Source of the DNA: Pseudomonadota bacterium
Lineage (GTDB): Bacteria; Pseudomonadota; Alphaproteobacteria; Rickettsiales; RGZB01
Assembly (NCBI GenBank): GCA_010031735.1
Contig: RGZB01000005.1
Coordinates: forward strand, 1-63,254
Length of the DNA: 63,254 bases
Reading direction: 5' to 3'
A program made the position numbers and the translations under genes. Positions 1 to 9,282 of this stretch are shown here, piece by piece (the first letter of the stretch is position 1; the number at the start of each line of letters is the position of its first letter). The notes beneath the pieces are model-generated. The model was not told the origin of the DNA, made no database searches, and saw only the letters and a program-made list of their open reading frames with translations.

Positions 1-70
1 GTTAACGATTTATTAATACATTATATAGTATGTTGAATGTAATAAGCACACAATACTTAGGGAGGACCAT

Positions 71-220
71 ATGGTGGTGAAAAAAACATCCCATACCCAG
101 AGTAAAAGAATGAACACCAATACCAAGCATGCGCCAGAGCAACTGGATTTAGAGGAATTCATCCAGAAAATGCCTGCTCAGACGCTGGTCGCGACGGTAT
201 TACAACCGATGACGGTATAG
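71..220 (+). CDS. small hypothetical protein (49 aa), not in supplied ORF track
   Basis: ATG at 71 preceded by AGGGAGGACCAT (strong SD); reads MVVKKTSHTQSKRMNTNTKHAPEQLDLEEFIQKMPAQTLVATVLQPMTV then TAG at 218-220; fits between the left edge and the convergent mtaB stop at 226. Confidence 0.55.
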   Translation: MVVKKTSHTQSKRMNTNTKHAPEQLDLEEFIQKMPAQTLVATVLQPMTV

Positions 221-225
221 GCAGC

Positions 226-1545
226 TCAGGCGGCGGATTTTTCTGCAGCGTCCAGTGCTACGGAGCCGGTGAGGTTGCCGTTTTCATATCCCGTGATGGT
301 CACATCCACGATATGCCCGATTTGGTTGGAAGGCCGCGAAAGCTGGATCGTCGTATAATGTTCCGTGCGTGCGCGGTCGCCGTGCTCGATAAGTGCTTTC
401 ACCGTACGGTTCACTTGAGATTGCTGATAATCGTTCAGTTGTTTCTCGCCAAGTTTACGCAATAAACGCGCGCGGTTTTTGCGTACAGACAGCGGTACTT
501 GTTTATCCGCGGGGATTTTCGCCGCTGGCGTACCTTCGCGTTCGGAATACGGGAATACATGAAGATAGATGAGGTTCGCAGCGCGCACGAATTCGAACGT
601 GTTCTGGAACATCTCGTCCGTCTCGGTCGGGAACCCCGCGATGATATCGGCACCGAACACCGCATCCGGGCGGACTTTACGCACATTATGGACGAAATCG
701 AGCGCCTGCTTGCGCGTGTGGCGGCGTTTCATGCGCTTTAAGATCATGTCATCGCCCGCTTGCAGCGAGAGATGGAAATGCGGCATCAAGCGCGGCTCAT
801 CCGCGATCAGGCGGAATAAATCCTGATCGATCTCCGCGACATCCACAGATGAGAGGCGGATGCGGGGAAGGTTCGGCACGAGTGCGAGCAGACGGCGCAC
901 CATCTGGCCGAGTGTCGGTTTGCCGGGAAGATCGGCACCGTACGAAGTGAGGTCGACCCCGGTCAGCACGATTTCCTGGTAGCCGTTTTTCACGAGCGTG
1001 GTCGCCTGTTCCACGATGTGCCCGATCGGCACCGAGCGGCTGTTGCCGCGGCCATACGGGATGATGCAGAACGTACAGCGATGGTCGCAGCCGTTCTGCA
1101 CTTGCAGGAACGCGCGGGTGCGGCCTTCCAAACCCGGGATCAAATGCCCTGCGGTTTCTTCCACCGACATGATATCGTTCACCTGGATTTTCTCGGTCGT
1201 GCCGATGAAATCGGGTGCGCTTGGCGTATTCGTGTTCGTAAGGTTCTGGTATGCCTCGCCCTTCAGTTTCTCAGCATTGCCGATGACGTTATCGACTTCC
1301 GGCATATCCGCGTAGGCCTTTGGATTCACCTGTGCAGAGCAACCGGTGACGATGATCTTCGCATCTGGATTCTCACGGCGGTAGCGGCGGATCGATTGGC
1401 GTGCCTGGCGCTCCGCCTCTTTCGTGACGGCGCAGGTATTGAAGACAGCCACATCTGTGAGACCGTTCTCTTCGAGGTGTTTTTTGATCACCTCGCTCTC
1501 GAAGCTGTTTAAGCGGCAGCCAAATGTAATGACATCCTGACCCAT
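226..1545 (-). CDS. mtaB: MiaB-like tRNA methylthiotransferase (MtaB family, radical SAM)
   Basis: Radical SAM motif CDHRCTFC, N-terminal UPF0004-like region with TFGCRLNSFES; adjacent to dapF. Confidence 0.9.
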   Translation of the reverse strand: MGQDVITFGCRLNSFESEVIKKHLEENGLTDVAVFNTCAVTKEAERQARQSIRRYRRENPDAKIIVTGCSAQVNPKAYADMPEVDNVIGNAEKLKGEAYQNLTNTNTPSAPDFIGTTEKIQVNDIMSVEETAGHLIPGLEGRTRAFLQVQNGCDHRCTFCIIPYGRGNSRSVPIGHIVEQATTLVKNGYQEIVLTGVDLTSYGADLPGKPTLGQMVRRLLALVPNLPRIRLSSVDVAEIDQDLFRLIADEPRLMPHFHLSLQAGDDMILKRMKRRHTRKQALDFVHNVRKVRPDAVFGADIIAGFPTETDEMFQNTFEFVRAANLIYLHVFPYSEREGTPAAKIPADKQVPLSVRKNRARLLRKLGEKQLNDYQQSQVNRTVKALIEHGDRARTEHYTTIQLSRPSNQIGHIVDVTITGYENGNLTGSVALDAAEKSAA

Positions 1546-1640
1546 GCAAGTCCGACAAAGATTGATTGCGTTTCGTTGTTTAAAAAGTGTAGTGCGTATG
1601 GAGATAAAAAAGATATGCGTTCTTAAGAAACACGTGACCT

Positions 1641-2492
1641 TTAAGCAGTGTGTGTTTCGAGCTCTAAAGTTCCTTCGAACTGCAGCTTAACAGGCCCGCT
1701 CATCATCACGCGGTTGTTAGGCATCCACTCAATCTCCAATGTCCCGCCTTTAAGCTCGACACTGGCTTTCCTCCCCGCAAGTTTACGCCTTGCTGCTGCA
1801 ACGACGGCCGCACAGGCGCCCGTGCCACACGCTAAGGTTTCCCCTGCTCCCCGTTCGAAAACGCGGAGGCGGAGTGTATCAGAAGCCATAATTTGTGCAA
1901 CGCCGATGTTGGCGCGCTCCGGGAAGAGGGCGTGATGCTCCAAGGCCGGACCCAACTCTTTGAAATCTATGGTATTTATATCTTTTACGAAGAAGACAGC
2001 ATGCGGATTTCCCATACTGACCCCGACCGGATCGGAGAGCGGTCCCTGGCTGATCGGCAGATGGAGCGTATCGGCTTGGTGTGCGAGGGGGATCTCGTTC
2101 CACTCGGTGCGCGCGGGCCCCATATCGACCTGAATGAGGTTTTTATCGGTACGCGTGGCAGTGAGCAAACCTGCCAAGGTTTCGAAAGTGGAGGTATCTT
2201 TTTTCTGCTCTTTCATCATCAGCCAGCCGATGCAGCGCGAGGCATTGCCGCATGAGGCGACTTCGCTGCCATCGGAATTATAGATGCGCATGAAACAATC
2301 CGCTTTTTGTGATTTCTCGATCACGATCAACTGATCGCAGCCTTTCGTGATGGTATTCGCACGCCCGGAAAGACGCAGTATTTCTTCAGGTTTTAAATGC
2401 AGCGCACGCGCACGCGCATCGATGATAACGAAGTCGTTTCCGGTTCCGTCCATCTTGAAAAAATGAAAAGGTGCGATATGCGTTTGATTCAT
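1641..2492 (-). CDS. dapF: diaminopimelate epimerase
   Basis: MDGTGNDFVIIDAR, CGNASRC and ACGTGACA motifs. Confidence 0.95.
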   Translation of the reverse strand: MNQTHIAPFHFFKMDGTGNDFVIIDARARALHLKPEEILRLSGRANTITKGCDQLIVIEKSQKADCFMRIYNSDGSEVASCGNASRCIGWLMMKEQKKDTSTFETLAGLLTATRTDKNLIQVDMGPARTEWNEIPLAHQADTLHLPISQGPLSDPVGVSMGNPHAVFFVKDINTIDFKELGPALEHHALFPERANIGVAQIMASDTLRLRVFERGAGETLACGTGACAAVVAAARRKLAGRKASVELKGGTLEIEWMPNNRVMMSGPVKLQFEGTLELETHTA

Positions 2493-2553
2493 AAGTGAGT
2501 ACTAGTTATAATAGCGGTCGCAGGAAAATGAATATTTATTTCAGGATACTAGC

Positions 2554-3123
2554 ATGAACCAAGTGCTCAATCTACTGGTGAAACTGGCGATCGTGGCGGT
2601 GATTGGCTATGGCGGTTACACGTTCTACCGCAGCTATTTCGATAACGATACGGATAAAATCGGTTCGCAAGCACTGGTACGCCAGGTACTCACCATCAAT
2701 GCCGAGCAACTCAAGGGTTTACTCGAATCGGGTCCGAAGAATAACCGCCCGGCGCTCATGTATATCTTCGAATCCACCAACATCGTTTCCCGATTTTATT
2801 TTGCGGATATCGTGAAGTTCTACGATCTTTTCCCGCGGGATAAACTCAATATCATCATGCTTTCGCTCGACCAGGACCCGAAAGCGATCGCGGCGTTCTT
2901 GGACAAGAAGGGGTTCCAACGCCTGCGTATCCTGCGTATGGATCCATCCGAGCGCCAGAACATGGTGGGCAAGATCTTCGAACTCGGCGGGCATTTTGAT
3001 GGTGGTGTGCCGTATGTGGTGGTCATCAACAAATCGGGCCTGATCGAAGAAGTGCCGCTCAGTTTCAATCGCAGCGACAAGATCAAACACCTGATCGAAC
3101 GTTCGAGCGAACAGAAGACATGA
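2554..3123 (+). CDS. membrane-anchored thioredoxin-like fold protein lacking cysteines
   Basis: N-terminal TM helix; Trx-like pattern with GVPYVVVINKSG (cis-Pro region); no Cys in the sequence. Confidence 0.6.
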   Translation: MNQVLNLLVKLAIVAVIGYGGYTFYRSYFDNDTDKIGSQALVRQVLTINAEQLKGLLESGPKNNRPALMYIFESTNIVSRFYFADIVKFYDLFPRDKLNIIMLSLDQDPKAIAAFLDKKGFQRLRILRMDPSERQNMVGKIFELGGHFDGGVPYVVVINKSGLIEEVPLSFNRSDKIKHLIERSSEQKT

Positions 3124-3626
3124 TGAACACCACGCTACGTAAACGGCAGGTCTTCTTGATGGTTGCAGCAGTCGTTGCTTTGGTGGCGATCTGGACCGCT
3201 CCCGATTTCAATGAAACACGCGCTGGCGATATCACGCAGGCACAGAAAAAGCTTGCAACGGCTCCTGTGGTGTTTTCGGGCGCAGGGCACCCGGATGTCA
3301 CGTTTACCGCAGAACTCGCGCGTTCGGAAGAAGAGCAACATATCGGCCTGATGTTCCGCACCAAGATGAATAACGATGAAGGTATGCTCTTTACCTACGA
3401 TGAGCCACAGGTGCTCACCATGTGGATGAAGAATACGCTCCTTCCACTCGACATGGTGTTTATCGACAAAGACCATAAAGTGATCCGTATCGAAGAGAAT
3501 GCGGAGCCTCAAACATTGAATGTACGCTCCTCTCTGGAGCCTGCTATAGCGGTGCTCGAGCTGAATGCGGGTGTGGCCGCAGCGCAGAAGCTTAAAGCGG
3601 GTGATCTCGTCACCTATCCGCAATAG
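3120..3626 (+). CDS. DUF192 family protein
   Basis: VTFTAELARSEEEQHIGLMFRTKMNNDEGMLFTYDEPQVLTMWMKNTLLPLDMVFID is typical of DUF192; start overlaps the upstream stop. Confidence 0.85.
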   Translation: MMNTTLRKRQVFLMVAAVVALVAIWTAPDFNETRAGDITQAQKKLATAPVVFSGAGHPDVTFTAELARSEEEQHIGLMFRTKMNNDEGMLFTYDEPQVLTMWMKNTLLPLDMVFIDKDHKVIRIEENAEPQTLNVRSSLEPAIAVLELNAGVAAAQKLKAGDLVTYPQ

Positions 3627-3714
3627 CGGTTAAATCCCGATTTTTCTGCTGGCGCCCTTTGCTAAAAAGCGTCATAACGGTTGAGTAGAAATCACTCGAA
3701 ACGATACCACGCGT

Positions 3715-4632
3715 ATGTCCATCTATCTTCCGATTGCCGAGTTGCCGATCAACATCCTGCTCCTACTGGCGCTGGGTGGTTTTGCCGGTATTCTATCAGG
3801 CATGTTCGGTATCGGTGGCGGCTTCCTCATGACACCGCTTCTGATATTCATCGGTGTGCCGCCATCGGTCGCGGTCGCAACGTCTGCGAACCAGATCGTG
3901 GCGGCTTCCGTTTCCGGTTTCCTCGCGCATTGGCGGCGTCAGAACGTTGATATCAAAATGGGATTATTGTTGCTGATCGGCGGTATCGTCGGTTCGAGTT
4001 TCGGTGTCGGGATATTCACCTTCTTAAAAGCACTCGGACAGATCGACCTGGTGATCTCGCTGATCTATGTGTTCTTCCTGGGTACGGTTGGAACGCTGAT
4101 GGCGCTCGAGAGTTCACGCACGATCCTGCATAAGAAACGCGGCACCATCCCGCCGCCGAAGAAAAAACACTGGCTGCATAATCTGCCGCTGCCGTTCGTC
4201 ATGCATTTCCCGCGCTCGGAACTCACCATCAGTGCGTTCCTACCGATCGGTATCGGTATGCTCTCCGGTATCCTCGTTTCACTGATGGGTATCGGCGGTG
4301 GTTTCGTATTGATACCCGCGATGATCTATGTGCTCGGGATGCCGACCAGTGTGGTGATCGGCACGTCGCTCTTCCAGACGATCTTCACCACGAGCAACGT
4401 CACGATACTGCACGCGGCAACGACCCATAGCGTGGATATCGTGCTCGCACTCATCCTGCTTACGGGTTCCGTGGTGGGGGCGCAGGTGGGCAGCAATATG
4501 AGCCTCAAAGTCGCGCCTGAAAAACTCCGCATCATGCTGGCACTCATGGTGCTCGCGGTATGCTTACGCCTTGCGTTCGGTCTGTTCTTACGGCCGGAAG
4601 AACTCTACTCCATCTCGGTGGTGGGGCAGTGA
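3715..4632 (+). CDS. TauE/SafE family sulfite exporter-like permease
   Basis: Repeated GxxxGxFGIGGGF / MGIGGGF motifs, about 8 TM segments. Confidence 0.85.
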   Translation: MSIYLPIAELPINILLLLALGGFAGILSGMFGIGGGFLMTPLLIFIGVPPSVAVATSANQIVAASVSGFLAHWRRQNVDIKMGLLLLIGGIVGSSFGVGIFTFLKALGQIDLVISLIYVFFLGTVGTLMALESSRTILHKKRGTIPPPKKKHWLHNLPLPFVMHFPRSELTISAFLPIGIGMLSGILVSLMGIGGGFVLIPAMIYVLGMPTSVVIGTSLFQTIFTTSNVTILHAATTHSVDIVLALILLTGSVVGAQVGSNMSLKVAPEKLRIMLALMVLAVCLRLAFGLFLRPEELYSISVVGQ

Positions 4633-5372
4633 TGAAAGCAAAACACTGCATTGCCATTCTGCTGCTGGTGATAGCGACACTGTGTCGTGGCGACGCAGCA
4701 GAAGCACGCTCCGTGGTGGCGGATCTTGCGATACGCTCGATCGATATCGACCATAATTTCGCGGGTATCGACATCCTACTTTTCGGTGCTAGGAACGACG
4801 TCGGTGATATCGTCGTCGTGGTGCGCGGGCCGGAAGAAGACTATGTGGTGCGTAAAAAAGCGCGCGTCGCAGGCGTCTGGGTGAATCGTTACTCCCAAGA
4901 ATTCAAAAACGTGAATGGCTTCTACGCGGTCGCGACGAGCAGGTCTCTCAAGGAAGTGAATAACGATCAGCTGCTCGAGAAACTCGGTGTTGGTGTCAGT
5001 CACGTGCCGATCCATAGTACGGAAGCGACGGCGAACGAAGCGGAATTCCGCGAAGCGCTGATCCGCAGCAAACAGAAAAAGAATCTGTATTCGACCGAGC
5101 CGGCAGCGGTGACATTCTGGGGGGATACGCTGTTCCGTACCGTGCTTACCTTCCCGAAGAATATCCTGAAAGGGCAATATACCGCGGAGGTATACCTGTT
5201 CAACGATGGCCAATTGACCGCGGTACAGACCACTCCGCTCGGCGTCAACAAAATCGGCTTCGAGGCATTCGTCTACGATATGGCCTACCGCTATCCGGTC
5301 CTCTACGGGATCGTGAGCGTAATGCTGGCGTTACTGGCCGGATGGGTGGCAAGCGTGGTGTTCCAGCGATAG
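4632..5372 (+). CDS. TIGR02186 family periplasmic/membrane protein
   Basis: ATGA overlap with the upstream gene; signal peptide, C-terminal TM; usual partner of TauE/SafE in alphaproteobacteria. ORF-track start at 4560 is over-extended. Confidence 0.75.
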   Translation: MKAKHCIAILLLVIATLCRGDAAEARSVVADLAIRSIDIDHNFAGIDILLFGARNDVGDIVVVVRGPEEDYVVRKKARVAGVWVNRYSQEFKNVNGFYAVATSRSLKEVNNDQLLEKLGVGVSHVPIHSTEATANEAEFREALIRSKQKKNLYSTEPAAVTFWGDTLFRTVLTFPKNILKGQYTAEVYLFNDGQLTAVQTTPLGVNKIGFEAFVYDMAYRYPVLYGIVSVMLALLAGWVASVVFQR

Positions 5373-5378
5373 GAGACA

Positions 5379-5867
5379 ATGATGGCAGATAATCCAATCA
5401 GTTCGCGTTCGAAATTCCTGGTCTTCATGGACGAGAGTGAATATGCACGTGTGGCGCTCCGTTTTGCCTGCACGCGTGCGAAGGCGAGGGGGCGCCCGGT
5501 GGAGATGCTCTTCATCATCAACCCGATCGAATACAACTCGATCTTCGCGGTCTCCGATGTGATGAAAAAAGACCGTCGCGCCGAGGTGGAGGCGAAGCTC
5601 ACGAAGTTCGCGGAAGAAGCTTTCGCCATGTCGGGTATTACACCCTCGATCAATATCCGCGAAGGCACACCGGCGGAGGAGATCATCAGCTGTATTGCAG
5701 AAGATCACGCAATCAATATGCTGGTGATGTGCTCGGCACCGGCCAAAGCCTCGGGTGGTAGTAAACTCCTTTCCACCATCGTCTCAGAAGTGGACGAGAA
5801 GCTCCACGTTCCGGTGATGATCGTGCCCGCACATCTGACCGACCAACAAATCCAGGAATTGAATTAG
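5379..5867 (+). CDS. universal stress protein (UspA family)
   Basis: FLVFMDESEYARVALRFACTRAK ... LVMCSAPAK pattern of the USP fold. Confidence 0.8.
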   Translation: MMADNPISSRSKFLVFMDESEYARVALRFACTRAKARGRPVEMLFIINPIEYNSIFAVSDVMKKDRRAEVEAKLTKFAEEAFAMSGITPSINIREGTPAEEIISCIAEDHAINMLVMCSAPAKASGGSKLLSTIVSEVDEKLHVPVMIVPAHLTDQQIQELN

Positions 5868-5870
5868 AAT

Positions 5871-6995
5871 ATGAAACTTACGGACTACCGTTCCATCGTT
5901 ATTAAAATCGGCTCGTCCCTCCTTACCGATGAGAAGGGAAACCCACGCCGCGCGTGGCTTGAGAATCTGCTGCTCGATGTCGCGGAACTGAAGAAGCAAA
6001 AATCGAAAAACGGTAAACCGGTCGAAGTGGTGATCGTCAGTTCCGGTGCCGTGGCGCTTGGGCGCAACGCACTGGGGTTTGCACACGGCGCGCTGCGTCT
6101 GGAGGAAAAACAAGCGGCTGCCGCCTGCGGTCAACCGCGTCTTATGGCACTTTACCGCGAACTATTCGAGGCACATAAAATCCATGCGGCGCAGGTGCTG
6201 CTGACCATGGAAGATTCGGAAGACCGCAGGCGCTATCTGAACGCGCGCACGACACTGCGTACCTTGCTTGATGCCGGTGTGGTGCCGGTGATCAATGAAA
6301 ACGACACGGTCGCGACCGAAGAGCTTCGCTTCGGTGATAACGACCGTTTGGCAGCGCGTGTCGCACAGATGGTAAGCGCGGAACTCCTGATCCTGCTCTC
6401 GGATATCGACGGGCTTTATACCGCCAATCCCAAAACCGATAAAAACGCGAAACATATCCCGCTCGTCAAATCGATCACGCCGGAGATCGAGGCGATGGGG
6501 GGTGCTGCTATCTCGGCGGTCGGTTCTGGTGGTATGGTGACGAAGATCGCCGCTGCCAAAATGGCATTCTATTCCGGTTGCCATACGGTGATCATGGAAG
6601 GTTCGGATGGCTCTCCGCTGAAACGTCTCGAGAAGGGTGGTGTGCATACGCTGTTCCAAGCACAATCAAGCCCGATGCAGGCACGCAAACATTGGATCGC
6701 AAGCGGCCTTCGTGCCTCGGGCGAAGTGACGGTCGATAGTGGGGCTGCCAAGGCGCTCAAAGAAGGCAAAAGCCTGCTACCGGCGGGTGTAAAAGAGATC
6801 AAAGGCCAATTCGGCCGCGGGGATGCGGTCAGTATCCTCGATGAATCGGGCAGGGAGATCGGCCGGGGCTTGGTGGCATATGCCGCGGAAGACGCGCGCC
6901 GCATCATCGGCCATAAAAGTGCGGAAATCGCAGCTATCCTGGGTTACGAGGGGCGCGACGCCCTCATCCACCGCGACGACATGGTGGTGAGTTAG
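5871..6995 (+). CDS. proB: glutamate 5-kinase
   Basis: IVIKIGSSLLTDEKG, VSSGAVALGRNALG, INENDTVATEELRFGDND; C-terminal PUA domain; followed by proA. Confidence 0.95.
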   Translation: MKLTDYRSIVIKIGSSLLTDEKGNPRRAWLENLLLDVAELKKQKSKNGKPVEVVIVSSGAVALGRNALGFAHGALRLEEKQAAAACGQPRLMALYRELFEAHKIHAAQVLLTMEDSEDRRRYLNARTTLRTLLDAGVVPVINENDTVATEELRFGDNDRLAARVAQMVSAELLILLSDIDGLYTANPKTDKNAKHIPLVKSITPEIEAMGGAAISAVGSGGMVTKIAAAKMAFYSGCHTVIMEGSDGSPLKRLEKGGVHTLFQAQSSPMQARKHWIASGLRASGEVTVDSGAAKALKEGKSLLPAGVKEIKGQFGRGDAVSILDESGREIGRGLVAYAAEDARRIIGHKSAEIAAILGYEGRDALIHRDDMVVS

Positions 6996-7061
6996 GGCAA
7001 AAAGCCCTGTTTACAGCGGGTTTAGGGAGGAGTACAATGCTCTCCCGTTTTTGGATAGTGT

Positions 7062-8333
7062 ATGGCACAGAGTAAAACCATCGAAACAGAGATGCAACGA
7101 ATCGGCAAACAAGCGCGTGCGGCCGCACGCATTCTTGCCGTGGCGGAGCCTGCGCAGAAAAACAAAGCACTCAAAAGTGCTGCCGCAGCACTCCGGAAAG
7201 CGGAAGCTGCGATCCTGAAAGCGAATGCGAAAGATGTCGCGCTTGCGAAAAAAAATAATGTGGCAAAAGCCTTCATCGAGCGTTTGGAACTAAATTCCAA
7301 ACGCATCGAAGCGATGGCGAAAGGTTTAGAAGAGATCGCGGCCCTTAAAGATCCGGTGGGCCATTCGCTGGCCAAATGGAAGCGGCCGAACGGACTTACC
7401 ATCGAACGTGTGAGTGTGCCGCTCGGTGTCATCGGCATCATCTACGAATCTCGCCCGAACGTGACGGCGGATGCCGGCGCGCTCTGCCTGAAATCGGGCA
7501 ATGCCGCAATACTCCGCGGTGGTACGGATAGTTTCCATTCCTCACAAGCGATTCTGGAGTGCCTGCAAAAAGGACTTCAGGCGGCGGGACTCCCTGCACA
7601 TGTCATCCAAAGTGTGCCGGTGAAAGACCGTGAAGCCGTTGGGGCGATGCTCCGTATGGACCAATATATCGACGTGATCGTGCCGCGTGGTGGCAAAGGT
7701 CTAATCAAACGCGTAATCGAGGAAAGCCGCATCCCGCTCCTCCAGCATCTGGATGGTAACTGTCATACCTATGTGCACAGTGCGGCAGATATTTCCATGG
7801 CGGTGAAAGTAATCCTGAATGCCAAGATGCGCCGCACCGGTGTCTGCGGTGCAACGGAATCCCTCGTGCTCGATGAGAAGATCGCTGCCAAGGCATTACC
7901 GAAGATCGCGGACGTGCTTGCGAAAGAAGGGTGTGAACTGCGCGGTGATGCCGCATCACGCAAGATCGACAAGCGCATCAAGGCAGCGAACGATGAAGAT
8001 TACCGCACCGAATATCTCGATTCGATTATGTCGGTCAAAATCGTGAAAGGGCTGGAGCAGGCGATCGACTTCATCAACCAGTATAGCTCGCACCATACGG
8101 AAGCGATCATCACGAAAGATAAAAAGGCCGCCGCCCGATTCCTGAAATATATCGATAGTGCCATCGTGATGCATAATGCCTCGACACAATTCGCCGATGG
8201 CGGTGAATTCGGTATGGGCGCGGAGATCGGGATTGCGACCGGCAGGCTGCATGCGCGCGGGCCGGTGGGGGTCGAACAGCTGACCACCTACAAATATGTT
8301 TTACATGGCAGTGGCCAGATACGCCCGAAATAA
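7062..8333 (+). CDS. proA: glutamate-5-semialdehyde dehydrogenase (gamma-glutamyl phosphate reductase)
   Basis: VPLGVIGIIYESRPNVTADAGALCLKSGNAAILRGG signature; downstream of proB. Confidence 0.95.
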   Translation: MAQSKTIETEMQRIGKQARAAARILAVAEPAQKNKALKSAAAALRKAEAAILKANAKDVALAKKNNVAKAFIERLELNSKRIEAMAKGLEEIAALKDPVGHSLAKWKRPNGLTIERVSVPLGVIGIIYESRPNVTADAGALCLKSGNAAILRGGTDSFHSSQAILECLQKGLQAAGLPAHVIQSVPVKDREAVGAMLRMDQYIDVIVPRGGKGLIKRVIEESRIPLLQHLDGNCHTYVHSAADISMAVKVILNAKMRRTGVCGATESLVLDEKIAAKALPKIADVLAKEGCELRGDAASRKIDKRIKAANDEDYRTEYLDSIMSVKIVKGLEQAIDFINQYSSHHTEAIITKDKKAAARFLKYIDSAIVMHNASTQFADGGEFGMGAEIGIATGRLHARGPVGVEQLTTYKYVLHGSGQIRPK

Positions 8334-8451
8334 CAACCTGATACGTCCTTTACAGTAACGTAGACGAAAAGACATGAGGAAACGTCTTTACCTCCGGTCT
8401 AAAATTTTCTATAAAACCCGTGACTCTATCAATTGACCGACAGGTTCTCCC

Positions 8452-9282
8452 ATGGCTTCCCCCAGTAAGAAAAAATCTTCCGCAAAACCGGCTGCTAAGA
8501 AATCCGAACCGCGCGTTGCGGTGGTCACGGGTTCGACAAGCGGTATCGGACTTGGCATCGCGAATGCACTGGCGGCAGAAGGCTGTCATATCGTACTCAA
8601 TGGTTTTGGTGATTCCAAAGAAATCGAAAGCATCCGTAGTGGTTTAGAGAAAACCTATAAAGTACGCGCGATCTATGTCGACTGCGATCTCTCGAAACCG
8701 GCGCAAGTGCAGAAACTGATTCATGTCGCCGAAGAAAAATTCGGGCGCGTCGATATCCTGGTGAATAATGCCGGTATGCAATATGTCGCACCGGTGCAGG
8801 AATTCTCCGGCGAGAAATGGGAGCAGTTACTCTCCGTCAATCTTTCGGCGTCGTTCTATACCATCCATGAAGCATTGCCGGGCATGCAGCAGCGTGGCTT
8901 TGGTCGTATCATCAATATCGCTTCTGCTCACGGTCTGGTCGCGAGCAAGAATAAGTCGGCGTATGTGGCATCGAAGCACGGCCTCGTGGGACTCACCAAA
9001 GTAGTGGCGCTCGAGAATGCTACGGCCGACATCACCTGTAATGCGATCTGCCCGGGTTGGGTACTGACACCGCTCGTGCAGGCGCAGATCGATACGAACG
9101 CCGAGAAGGAACACATCCCGGTGAAAGATGCAGAAATAAAACTGCTCTCCGAAAAACAACCGTCGCTGCGTTTCGCGACACCGGAAGAGATCGGGGCATT
9201 GGTGGTGTATCTTTGCAGTGAAAGCGCCCGCTCGATCACCGGTACGACGCTTTCGATCGACGGTGGCTGGACCGCTCAATAA
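8452..9282 (+). CDS. 3-hydroxybutyrate dehydrogenase (SDR family)
   Basis: TGSTSGIG, NNAG, YVASKHGLVGLTK, ICPGWVLTPLVQAQI typical of BdhA-type SDRs; Lys/Ala-rich N-terminal tail. Confidence 0.85.
   Translation: MASPSKKKSSAKPAAKKSEPRVAVVTGSTSGIGLGIANALAAEGCHIVLNGFGDSKEIESIRSGLEKTYKVRAIYVDCDLSKPAQVQKLIHVAEEKFGRVDILVNNAGMQYVAPVQEFSGEKWEQLLSVNLSASFYTIHEALPGMQQRGFGRIINIASAHGLVASKNKSAYVASKHGLVGLTKVVALENATADITCNAICPGWVLTPLVQAQIDTNAEKEHIPVKDAEIKLLSEKQPSLRFATPEEIGALVVYLCSESARSITGTTLSIDGGWTAQ

Noticed and set aside
8369-8393. AAAGAC...GTCTTT hairpin after proA as a terminator
   Set aside because: Only a 6-bp stem and no following T-tract; too weak to call
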